Shown here: in pieces, positions 49,108 to 56,800 of the stretch
Layout: each line of letters opens with the position of its first letter
How positions within the stretch are numbered: the stretch's first letter is position 1
The notes under the pieces: generated by a model
What the model saw: only the letters and a program-made list of their open reading frames with translations
Told to the model about the DNA's origin: nothing
Databases searched by the model: none
Made by a program: the position numbers and the translations under genes
Assembly (NCBI GenBank): GCA_033030425.1
Contig: JAUFSD010000016.1
Span: 1,054,001 to 1,118,000 of the forward strand
Direction: 5' to 3'
Origin: Verpa conica
Lineage: Eukaryota; Ascomycota; Pezizomycetes; Pezizales; Morchellaceae
DNA length: 64,000 bases

Positions 49108-49475
49108 TTTCACGGATTGATCAGGGGCGCCAGGGTGAGTCTCATCGTGACTCATGCAAGGATGGAGGCAGGGTAACAGGCATCGAGGAAGGAAACAAAG
49201 GCATTGTACAAATGGGAATTTTGGGTATAAATAGGGAGCGTTGCTCCCTCCTTGTAGTAGTTTTTCTTTCTCTTTTCTTTACGCAACGTCTCTTCAGTTA
49301 GATTCAATACAAACTTCTTTCCTCGCTGCCTCTCCGCTGTTCCATCGCTTCGCGATCGCTGAAACCACTTCCTACTTCACAAACCTTTGGTATTTTGCTT
49401 GTAACGGATAGTTACCTTGCCATCGAGTTAGTTGTATCCTGTGGCCACGCTGCCCTCACGCTGTCCCCCTTGAAA
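49108..49475 (+). repeat. 5' LTR of the chromovirus
   Basis: This 368-bp repeat starts TTTCACGG and ends CCTTGAAA; the termini are inverted TTTCA/TGAAA rather than TG/CA. By eye it is identical to 54549-54916. A TATA box (TATAAATA, 49226-49233) sits about 55 bp upstream of ACGCAACGTC (49281), the probable start of the transcript. Confidence 0.93.
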
Positions 49476-49477
49476 TT

Positions 49478-49486
49478 ACGTTGCGT
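49478..49486 (+). promoter_or_regulatory. Probable self-priming primer-binding site
   Basis: ACGTTGCGT begins 2 nt after the 5' LTR. It is the exact complement of ACGCAACGT at 49281-49289 inside the LTR, at the expected 5' end of the mRNA downstream of the TATA box. The Tf1/sushi group primes reverse transcription by folding its own mRNA 5' end onto this site. The 2-nt offset matches the bases that integrase normally trims. I see no match to a tRNA 3' end (no TGG start). Confidence 0.68.
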
Positions 49487-49534
49487 CGTCCACCACACCA
49501 TACAACACACAACACCAGACATCCACAAGTTACT

Positions 49535-50845
49535 ATGACATCTCCTAACTATGTGTTTCCTTCTACCATCGCTGCGTTCGAAGAACAAATTAGCGACGCC
49601 CCCACCCTTTACGCAAACTTACAAGGACTGATTCAGAAAGCAACCGAAGCCAAAGACCGCTACCGGGAAGGAAGGGAAGCAGCCCTACACAACTCCCAAC
49701 TCTCTGAAAACGCCCTCACCGCCGCCCGCACCCAACTACAGCAATCTCTAGATGCGTACACCGCACTAGAAAGCCAGTACAATCAAGTTCAGGAAGAATT
49801 AGCCCAAGCCCGCTCCGCAAAGGAACTCATTCCCGAGATAAAAGATCCTTTACCACCACCGGCAACCTCACATAGGTCGGAAAAAATGCCAGATCCCTCC
49901 CCCTTCAATGGGGACCGAGCCAAACTCCCCAATTTCCTAGCCATGATGAGAGTTAAGTTGGTTGGCAATGCCGACCGCTTTGCCAGCGAAGAAGCCAAGG
50001 TTATGTATATCATAAGTAGGTTAGAAGGCAAGGCTATGGACCAGATCGAACCCCTCCTCGCAACCACCACCACCCCCTTTGCCACTACTGCCAAAATGTA
50101 CGAATACCTGCAAGAATCTTTCGGCGATCCAGACCCTCATGGAACAGCACAAGAGGAACTCAGGACCCTGGTTCAAGGGAAGCGAGACTTCGCCGCCTTT
50201 TACTCCGACTTCTTGCGCATCATGGGGAAACTTAAGTACGACGACACCGCTAAAAAAGACGCTCTGAGAAGCCGCTTATCGGATGCGATGAAGGACGCTC
50301 TGGTGGTCACACCCGTCAAGGACGAATACAGCGAGTTCGTAAAAGACTTGATGGCGTTAGACGGAAGGGTCAGGGCCAGGCAACAGGAAAAGAAAAGTGG
50401 GAACCATCGCAACGATATTGGCCAGTTTACTGCCCCCGCCCCCTACGTACCACACCCCTCACACGCTCCCGGAGGCCTTGCCCCCATGGATCTCTCGGCC
50501 TTCCAAACACGACCTCAAGGACTACCTCGCCCCCCGCTGGAACAGCGATACGTGTTCGTAAGTGGATCCAGGCGCACCTCCCCGGCAGAGAAACAGTGGA
50601 GGAGGGAAAACGATCGATGCGGGTACTGTGCGGCCTCAGATCACAAATACGCCAACTGCCCCCAAGGCAAACAGCTCCAGAAACCTCCGGTTATGAGGGG
50701 AGCAGCCCTCTCCGCCCCAAGCGGACCATCCCAGCAACAGGCCGGCGCGCCTGCATCTCCTTTGTCCAATAATCCATTTCGTTCTTCTTCTTCTTCTTCT
50801 TCTTCTTCTTCTATTTCTTCGGTTCAGGGTTTTCAACAGTCCTAG
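49535..50845 (+). CDS. gag: Gag of the chromovirus
   Basis: The protein has 436 residues from ATG 49535 (MTSPNYVFPS); the frame is open upstream but has no ATG. An N-terminal helical/coiled-coil region (residues ~10-95) is followed by a capsid-like core (FNGDRAKLPNFLAMMRVKL, YIISRLEGKAMDQIEPLL, FGDPDPHGTAQEELRTL), typical of gypsy Gag. A CCHC zinc knuckle, C-x2-C-x4-H-x4-C, spans residues 362-375 and binds RNA. The C-terminus is a poly-Ser run encoded by a TTC/TCT microsatellite, then VQGFQQS and a TAG. Gag assembles the particle in the cytoplasm. The slippery site lies just before the stop, so a fraction of ribosomes should pass into pol. Confidence 0.94.
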   Translation: MTSPNYVFPSTIAAFEEQISDAPTLYANLQGLIQKATEAKDRYREGREAALHNSQLSENALTAARTQLQQSLDAYTALESQYNQVQEELAQARSAKELIPEIKDPLPPPATSHRSEKMPDPSPFNGDRAKLPNFLAMMRVKLVGNADRFASEEAKVMYIISRLEGKAMDQIEPLLATTTTPFATTAKMYEYLQESFGDPDPHGTAQEELRTLVQGKRDFAAFYSDFLRIMGKLKYDDTAKKDALRSRLSDAMKDALVVTPVKDEYSEFVKDLMALDGRVRARQQEKKSGNHRNDIGQFTAPAPYVPHPSHAPGGLAPMDLSAFQTRPQGLPRPPLEQRYVFVSGSRRTSPAEKQWRRENDRCGYCAASDHKYANCPQGKQLQKPPVMRGAALSAPSGPSQQQAGAPASPLSNNPFRSSSSSSSSSSISSVQGFQQS

Positions 50846-50872
50846 AGCAGCCAGGTGGCTCTACTCTAGGAC
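50827..50872 (+). promoter_or_regulatory. Programmed -1 ribosomal frameshift signal (gag-pol)
   Basis: The heptamer GGGTTTT (50827-50833) is set in the gag frame as CAG-GGT-TTT, i.e. G GGT TTT, a canonical X XXY YYZ slippery site. A 5-nt spacer (CAACA) follows. Then comes a perfect 9-bp stem, GTCCTAGAG (50839-50847) with CTCTAGGAC (50864-50872), whose 16-nt loop holds a nested 4-bp stem AGCC/GGCT. A -1 slip enters the pol frame exactly, reading on without a stop into the protease. The gag stop TAG (50843-50845) lies inside the first stem arm. Confidence 0.88.
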
Positions 50873-53800
50873 CTTCTAAGGTTTCTACAATTTCTGCGTT
50901 TTCTATTTCCGGGTTTTCAGTGTCAGACATCAATGTGGAGGATAAATTGGATGGGGAACATTTGGTTATTTCTTGTACGCTTTCAAACAATATAAAAACC
51001 ATTCAAACTCATGCATTGATTGACACTGGGGCCTCCGGATTCGCTTTTATTGACGAAACCTTTGCACGCCACCATCAACTTCAATTAACACCTCTCAAAA
51101 CTCCAAGAGAGCTGGAGGTTATCGACGGACGACCAGTATCCTCTGGTCAAATTACACATCTCGCACACCTTGGCCTATCCATCAAATCGCATAGGGAGCA
51201 CGCCCCATTTTTTGTAACAACGTTAGGACAGTACCCTCTGGTCCTAGGCATTCCTTGGCTCAAACACCACGATGTTTCCCTTCGCTTTAAACATAACTAT
51301 GTTAAGTTTGGGTCGGAATTCTGCCAAAAGAACTGTACTTCATCTCATGTGCCTATTATCTCTCCAGGGATCCCCCCACCAGACAAAAAGAAGATTCATC
51401 TTATCGGCTCCGCTGCATTCTGCAGACTCTCCAGGAAAAGAAACGTCCAGGTATTCTCACTTTCGCTTTACGAAATAAATAAAATTGTCGACCACAAGAC
51501 CTCTAAGGAAGAATGGAAGCAAAGAATCCCAATAGAGTACCACGAATACCTGGACATGTTTGACGAAAAACTTTCCAAAAATTTGCCCCCACGAAGACCC
51601 TACGACCATAAGATCCCCTTGAAGGAAGGAAAGGAACCCCCGTTCGGCCCCCTCTACGGCATGTCCAGAGAAGAACTTATAGTCCTTAAGGAATACATCG
51701 AAGACAATATGGCCAAAGGGTTCATTAGAGATAGCGCGTCACCGGCAGGATCCCCAGTGCTCTTCGTGAAGAAAGCGGACGGGTCACTCCGACTCTGTGT
51801 CGACTACCGAGGATTGAATGAGGTAACCATCAAAAATCGGTACCCCCTACCGCTCATACGGGAAACCCTGGACAGACTGGCAAAAGCGAAATGGTATACC
51901 AAACTGGACCTCCGCATGGGCTACAATCAAATACGCATAGCCCTAGGGGAAGAGTGGAAGACAGCTTTCAGAACAAGGTACGGCCACTATGAATATACGG
52001 TCATGCCTTTCGGACTTACCAACGCCCCCGCGACCTTTCAACATTTTGTCAACGACTGCTTAAGGGAATACCTGGACCAGTTCTGCACCGCATATTTAGA
52101 CGACATTCTCATATACAGTGACACCCTCGAAGAACACAAGGTACACGTCAGAAAAGTGTTACAGACTTTAAGTAACAACGGAGTACTTCTAAAACCTGAG
52201 AAATGCGAGTTCCACTGCCAGAAGACAACATACTTAGGACTGGTTATCTCCCCTGAAGGCATTAGCATGGACACAAAGAAGGTATCAGCAGTTGTGGACT
52301 GGACACGACCCAAGCACCTTAAAGACCTACAAGCATTCTTGGGCTTCGCCAATTTTTACAGACGCTTCATCAAAGATTTTTCCAAGCTTGCCGCCCCCCT
52401 TACCGCTTTGTCAAGAAAGGAACCAGGAACTAAAGAACATGTTCCCTTTATTTGGACGAACAACCATCAACTAGCGTTCGACACACTAAAAGTAGCCTTC
52501 ACCTCAGCACCGGTTCTAATGCACTTCGACCCAGAGAAACCAATCATAGTAGAAACAGATGCCTCCGATTACGTTTCCGCGGGAGTGCTATCCCAAAAAG
52601 ATAATCAAGGAATCTTACACCCTGTGGCATTCTTCTCAAAGAAACACTCACCAGCCGAATGTAACTACGAAATCTACGACAAAGAACTACTGGCGATTAT
52701 TAAAAGTTTCGAGGAATGGAGACCAGAACTGGAAGGAGCCGCCTTCCCCATCGCAGTCATATCAGACCATAAGAATTTGGAATACTTTATGACTACCAAA
52801 AATCTTAATCGAAGACAAGCACGGTGGGCTGAATATCTTTCGCGTTTTAATTTCGTAATCACATACCGACCAGGAAAACAAGGGGGGAAACCGGACGCAT
52901 TGACAAGGAGATCAGGAGATCTCCCTGGAGAGGGGGATGAAAGAATACAACACCAGAGTCAAATAGTGTTAAAAAAGGAGAATTTGGACCCTAAGTTAAG
53001 TTTGTTAGCGGGTACTTTGCCAAATGAACCCGCTGAAATGACTGTTCCCATAGCAAAATTGATACAAGAGGCACAAAAAACTGACCCGTTTCCACAAAAG
53101 GTTTTAGGAATGTTAGCCAGAGGAGAAAAGAAATCCTCAGGGATATCCCTAGCCGAATGCTCAGAAAATAACGGACTCCTTTACTATCGAAATTGCCTGT
53201 ATATACCCGATTACGATCCCCTTCGCCTGCACATCCTTAGGGAACATCACGACGCGCCAGCAGCAGGACATCCGGGCAGAGAAAAAACCTTTGAACTCGT
53301 TAGCCGTCAGTACTTCTGGCCAAAAATGCGCGAGTACATCGGAAGATACACCAGAAACTGCCACACCTGCCAAAGGAGCAAATCCAGTACCCACAGCAAA
53401 TACGGAGTCCTCCGTCCTCTACCCATCCCAGAACAACCATGGAAAGAGGTATCAATGGACTTCGTCACCGGCTTACCAGAAAGCAACGGGTTCGACGCCA
53501 TATTGGTAGTAGTGGACAGACTGTCCAAAATGCGACATTTGATCCCTTGCCACACCACCACCGACGCAGGGCAAGTAGCCAAACTGTATCTTCACAACGT
53601 TTGGAAACTTCACGGTCTCCCTACGCATGTTACCTCCGATAGAGGCACCCAGTTCACTTCGAAATTCTGGAAAGCACTGTGTCAATACCTGAAAATCGAA
53701 GCACGCATGTCGACCGCGTACCACCCAGAAACAGATGGGCAGACAGAAAGGATGAACGCAATTATGGAACAGTATCTTCGCGCATATATATCCTATCAAC

Positions 53801-54561
53801 AGGACGACTGGAGTGAGTGGCTACCTATGGCGGAGTTCGCAGCCAATAATCAGTTGTCAGAAACCACCAAGGCCTCTCCTTTTTTCGCCAACTACGGGTT
53901 TCACCCTCGCTTCCAAGTAAGCCTTACACCTCGAGGACAAACTGCCCCGGAATTGGATGCAAGGGATTTCGCCTCGCGAATGACGGAATTGCATGAGTGG
54001 TTACGGACCCAAATGAGGACCGCACAGGACAAACAGGAACAATACACAAACGCGCACCGGACACCCGCCCCTCGGTACCAACCAGGGGACATGGTTTTTG
54101 TATCCTTGAAAAACATTCGCACTACCAGGAACTCTAGGAAGCTTGATTGGAAAAAAGCGGGTCCCTATCGCGTTAAAAAGGTCGTTAGCCCCTATGCCTA
54201 CGAAATTGAACTACCCAAAACCATGCCGAACCACCCAGTATTTCACGTCTCCCTCCTGGAACCCTCAGCCTCGGACCCCTTGCCAGGACAGATACAACCT
54301 CCTCTGCCCCCCATAGTTACTCAAGGGGAACAGGAATGGGAAGTAGAAGAAATTCTAGATTCCAAAGTAATTCGGGGAAGCCCGAGCTACTACGTTAAGT
54401 GGACTGGCTATGACCAACCCTCCTGGGAACCTGCTTCGTACCATGAGGAAACAGCAGCAGTGGACATCTTCCATCAACAATACCCCAATAAACCAGGACC
54501 GTGGGATTCGAAGCCTCGCAGGAGCTCGCGACTAAAAGGGGGGGCTACTTTCACGGATTGA
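50833..54561 (+). CDS. pol: Pol of the chromovirus (PR-RT-RH-IN-chromodomain)
   Basis: This is about 1,240 residues in the -1 frame of gag, with no ATG at its start, so expression as Gag-Pol by frameshifting is expected. In order: aspartic protease (LIDTGASG, about 51,016); reverse transcriptase (LRLCVDYRGLN, FGLTNAPATFQ, catalytic YLDD at 52093-52104); RNase H (VETDASDYVSAGVLSQ and NYEIYDKELLAI); integrase zinc-binding HHCC region (HHDAPAAGHPG...CHTCQRSKS) and DDE core (MDFVTGLP, TSDRGTQFTSKFW, AYHPETDGQTERMN); and a C-terminal chromodomain (WEVEEILDSKVIRG, YYVKWTGYDQPSWEP, about 54,331-54,500) expected to read methylated histone. All catalytic residues are present and there is no stop or frameshift, so it appears functional. 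The frame ends 12 nt into the 3' LTR. Confidence 0.96.
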   Translation, partial: STVLEQPGGSTLGPSKVSTISAFSISGFSVSDINVEDKLDGEHLVISCTLSNNIKTIQTHALIDTGASGFAFIDETFARHHQLQLTPLKTPRELEVIDGRPVSSGQITHLAHLGLSIKSHREHAPFFVTTLGQYPLVLGIPWLKHHDVSLRFKHNYVKFGSEFCQKNCTSSHVPIISPGIPPPDKKKIHLIGSAAFCRLSRKRNVQVFSLSLYEINKIVDHKTSKEEWKQRIPIEYHEYLDMFDEKLSKNLPPRRPYDHKIPLKEGKEPPFGPLYGMSREELIVLKEYIEDNMAKGFIRDSASPAGSPVLFVKKADGSLRLCVDYRGLNEVTIKNRYPLPLIRETLDRLAKAKWYTKLDLRMGYNQIRIALGEEWKTAFRTRYGHYEYTVMPFGLTNAPATFQHFVNDCLREYLDQFCTAYLDDILIYSDTLEEHKVHVRKVLQTLSNNGVLLKPEKCEFHCQKTTYLGLVISPEGISMDTKKVSAVVDWTRPKHLKDLQAFLGFANFYRRFIKDFSKLAAPLTALSRKEPGTKEHVPFIWTNNHQLAFDTLKVAFTSAPVLMHFDPEKPIIVETDASDYVSAGVLSQKDNQGILHPVAFFSKKHSPAECNYEIYDKELLAIIKSFEEWRPELEGAAFPIAVISDHKNLEYFMTTKNLNRRQARWAEYLSRFNFVITYRPGKQGGKPDALTRRSGDLPGEGDERIQHQSQIVLKKENLDPKLSLLAGTLPNEPAEMTVPIAKLIQEAQKTDPFPQKVLGMLARGEKKSSGISLAECSENNGLLYYRNCLYIPDYDPLRLHILREHHDAPAAGHPGREKTFELVSRQYFWPKMREYIGRYTRNCHTCQRSKSSTHSKYGVLRPLPIPEQPWKEVSMDFVTGLPESNGFDAILVVVDRLSKMRHLIPCHTTTDAGQVAKLYLHNVWKLHGLPTHVTSDRGTQFTSKFWKALCQYLKIEARMSTAYHPETDGQTERMNAIMEQYLRAYISYQQDDWSEWLPMAEFAANNQLSETTKASPFFANYGFHPRFQVSLTPRGQTAPELDARDFASRMTELHEWLRTQMRTAQDKQEQYTNAHRTPAPRYQPGDMVFVSLKNIRTTRNSRKLDWKKAGPYRVKKVVSPYAYEIELPKTMPNHPVFHVSLLEPSASDPLPGQIQPPLPPIVTQGEQEWEVEEILDSKVIRGSPSYYVKWTGYDQPSWEPASYHEETAAVDIFHQQYPNKPGPWDSKPRRSSRLKGGATFTD
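54534..54544 (+). other. Polypurine tract of the chromovirus
   Basis: AAAAGGGGGGG ends 4 nt before the 3' LTR. This is the usual position for the plus-strand primer of reverse transcription. It overlaps the end of pol. Confidence 0.8.
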
Positions 54562-54916
54562 TCAGGGGCGCCAGGGTGAGTCTCATCGTGACTCATGCAA
54601 GGATGGAGGCAGGGTAACAGGCATCGAGGAAGGAAACAAAGGCATTGTACAAATGGGAATTTTGGGTATAAATAGGGAGCGTTGCTCCCTCCTTGTAGTA
54701 GTTTTTCTTTCTCTTTTCTTTACGCAACGTCTCTTCAGTTAGATTCAATACAAACTTCTTTCCTCGCTGCCTCTCCGCTGTTCCATCGCTTCGCGATCGC
54801 TGAAACCACTTCCTACTTCACAAACCTTTGGTATTTTGCTTGTAACGGATAGTTACCTTGCCATCGAGTTAGTTGTATCCTGTGGCCACGCTGCCCTCAC
54901 GCTGTCCCCCTTGAAA
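54549..54916 (+). repeat. 3' LTR of the chromovirus
   Basis: This 368-bp repeat is by eye identical to the 5' LTR, and is followed by the AACAC target duplication. Confidence 0.93.
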
Positions 54917-55502
54917 AACACACAGCTTGAAGTGGAGAAGATCCCTGAGACACAGTTCGAAACGGGGGAAGTCCCTGAGACACAGTCCAAAAATGGGTTT
55001 CGTAAGGTTCATTCAAATCTACTCATCCTTTACAATTTGGGTTTATACTAATATTACCTAATAGACCGTCCCCATCCCTCCACCACAAGAGTCTCCGGAG
55101 ATGACCAAAAAAGCCAAAGCGGCCGCGACTAGAAAAGTAAAAGCGGCTGAGAAGAAAGCTATCAATTCTGCCACACAGAATACCCAGGGGAATACGCAGC
55201 TTGGGGGCGAGCCAGCCCGAAAACGTGGGCGTCCGAGAAAGATCAAACCCAATGACACCGAGAAGCCAGACACTGAGCCAGCCAAGGAGGGGGTAGAACA
55301 TCCGGATAAAAATCAATCACCGATTTCAGAGGTTTCGACAAGTCCTGAGGGTTCTAATAATACTTCTAGGGCTAGAAGAACCGCTAAACCAAGTATGAAA
55401 GCCACCCAGAAACAGGAGAGAGTAGCTGCCAAACAGCAAACTGACCTGGTTATTGCTGGTAGGAATTACGTGAAACAATTAACTAAAAGCTTTAAACTAT
55501 AA

Positions 55503-56095
55503 CTATATCATATAAACCCTCATCATCGATACAAGCCGACTCGGGTCCACGATCGACAAAGCTATATATATAATTTGTGATATATATTGCTATTGGACTA
55601 AAAGTAATGAAGTACGTATATATATATACTACTAGCTGGTAAGAGTGAATGAACATAGCTATATATATATAGGATTATCAGTCGATGTTGCTAACGTGTA
55701 CGTATACGCGCGTGTGCCATAGCTATTTAGATTCAGATATATTTCATTGAGCGGATATATATTAAATAGTTAGATCGATGCTATATATATCTACAACCAG
55801 CCACGATATCTACAACCAGCCACGATATCTACGACCAGCCACGATATCGTGCGACCAGCCACGATACCGTACGACGCGGCGCGATCGACCTATATATTAC
55901 TACGTATTAATATAGGTAAGGGATATATATCGGATAGCTAGCTAGGTGAGAGGCCGGAGATCAAATAGGCTAGTGCTGGGTATGGACAGCGTAGTTAGGT
56001 GGTATAGCTAAGGGAGCCGAATACGTGGCTAGGCTTGTAAGAGCTAGAATCCTAAATCAAGTGCGTAGAAATTTGTATGTACGTAGCTAGCTTAC
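55503..56095. other. Non-coding A/T-rich interval of the DNA transposon
   Basis: Many TATATATA tracts and self-complementary GCTAGC/CGATCG words are present. It lies between the AT-hook gene and the right array and includes the short tandem array listed separately. No gene is seen. Confidence 0.55.
55788..55868. repeat. Tandem array of an ~18-bp unit
   Basis: About four to five consecutive copies of a unit close to ATCTACAACCAGCCACGAT occur. The first two are almost identical; later copies change to ACGACCAGCC and GCGACCAGCC. The CGATATCG-like joints are palindromic. It lies inside the right part of the DNA transposon. Confidence 0.78.
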
Positions 56096-56765
56096 AATAT
56101 GGTTTAATTCAAACCACAGATATGTTTTTTTCAAACCACAGATATGTTTTTTCAAACCACAACATGGTTTCTTTTAAACCACAGGTTGGTTTCTATCAAA
56201 CCATAGATATGTTTTTTTCAAACCACAACATGGTTTTTTTCAAACCACAACATGGTTTTTTTCAAACCACAACATGGTTTTTTTCAAACCACAACATGGT
56301 TTCTTTTAAACCACAGATATGTTTCTATAAAACCATAGATTGGTTTCTTTCAAACGTCAAATTGGTTTCTATCAAACCACAGATATGTTTCTATAAAACC
56401 ATAGATTGGTTTCTTTCAAACGTCAAATTGGTTTCTATCAAACCACAGATATGTTTCTTTGAAACCACAGATTGGTTTCTATCAAACCACAGATTGGTTT
56501 CTTTCAAACCACAGATATGTTTCTTTCAAACGTCAAATTGGTTTCTTTCAAACCACAGATTGGTTTCTTTCAAACCATAAGAATGGTTTCTATCAAACCA
56601 CAGATTGGTTTCTATCAAACCACAGATATGTTTCTTTCAAACGTCAAATTGGTTTACTTCAAACCACAGATTGGTTTCTTTCAAACCACTATTTTTTAGA
56701 ATAATCGTGTTATGTTGGAGTTTACTTCAAACCATTATATGGTTTGAAGTAAACCACAGTCTAGT
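56096..56765. repeat. Right subterminal palindrome array
   Basis: Roughly 25-30 copies of a 20-22 bp unit of the form TGGTTTCTTTCAAACCACAGA occur, each containing GGTTT-N5-AAACC. Variants have AAACGTCAAAT in place of AAACCACAGA, the same AAACGTCA word seen in the left array. It is longer and more regular than the left array. It is a probable set of binding sites for the element's own protein. Confidence 0.86.
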
Positions 56766-56786
56766 GTTTATTTGAAACATACGCTA

Positions 56787-56800
56787 CATGTACCACAGGG
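56787..56800 (-). repeat. Right terminal inverted repeat of DNA transposon
   Basis: CATGTACCACAGGG is the exact inverse of 41643-41656. It is followed by ATGG (56801-56804). Confidence 0.88.

Larger units (their letters stand above)
49108..54916 (+). mobile_element. Complete Ty3/gypsy chromovirus (LTR retrotransposon)
   Basis: This 5,809-bp element is bounded by identical 368-bp LTRs and the 5-bp duplication AACAC (49103-49107 and 54917-54921). The order is LTR, primer-binding site, gag, -1 frameshift signal, pol (protease, reverse transcriptase, RNase H, integrase, chromodomain), polypurine tract, LTR. The integrase C-terminal chromodomain and the pol order place it among chromoviruses, close in style to the Tf1/sushi group and fungal MAGGY-like elements. 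Both ORFs are intact. Identical LTRs and an undamaged target duplication point to very recent insertion, later than the DNA transposon it sits in. Confidence 0.96.
47228..55502 (+). pseudogene. AT-hook protein of the DNA transposon, split by a chromovirus
   Basis: Exons are 47228-47321, 47388-48790, 48848-48898 and 48956-49107. They then resume after the retroelement at 54922-55006 and 55065-55502 (about 740 residues if joined). The last intron is ambiguous (55002-55089 also works). The protein starts MTDIQRRRDRELF. It has a basic/Ser/Pro-rich linker (PKPQKPKKVIRD, PRKRRAMSD), a conserved-looking block near IRECREFVRAQCARR...FGEWWDLELTQDIAHAI, a second block LVVYIKKRSPFLVP...YRAKSGKISDLQWRTLSDEEQYKGLLKR, acidic repeats, and a C-terminal AT-hook (KRGRPRKIKP) in a Lys-rich tail. 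It is probably the element's second, array-binding protein, analogous to plant TnpA but not visibly homologous. The chromovirus sits in a Thr codon within [E/K]IPETQ-type repeats. Apart from that insertion the frame is undamaged. Confidence 0.75.
41643..56800 (+). mobile_element. CACTA-like (Tnp2) DNA transposon with nested insertions
   Basis: The ends are 14-bp perfect inverted repeats, CCCTGTGGTACATG at 41643-41656 and its complement at 56787-56800. The flanks both read ATGG, giving an apparent 4-bp target duplication. Subterminal arrays of short palindromes follow each end. Inside are a Tnp2-family transposase gene and an AT-hook protein gene, both on the plus strand. Subtracting the nested chromovirus and the solo LTR with their duplications leaves about 8,980 bp as the original element. 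Tnp2 transposases define the CACTA/En-Spm superfamily, where subterminal repeats serve as binding sites for an accessory protein. The termini here begin CCCTG rather than CACTA, and the duplication is 4 rather than the usual 2-3 bp. The copy is no longer autonomous because its transposase is broken. Confidence 0.85.

Noticed and set aside
49481..49534. N-terminal extension of gag upstream of ATG 49535
   Set aside because: It starts inside the primer-binding site with a non-ATG codon; the ATG at 49535 begins the conserved protein.
54836..55051. Frame crossing from the 3' LTR into the AT-hook gene
   Set aside because: It is an artefact of the insertion junction; the LTR part is non-coding.
56077..56704. 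Long plus-strand frames rich in KPQIGF/QTTDWFLSN repeats
   Set aside because: They arise from the 20-22 bp palindrome array, which stays open in several frames; no real protein features.
56096..56765. CRISPR-like regularly spaced repeats
   Set aside because: There are no unique spacers of constant length, the units are palindromic and tandem, and the context is a eukaryotic transposon end.
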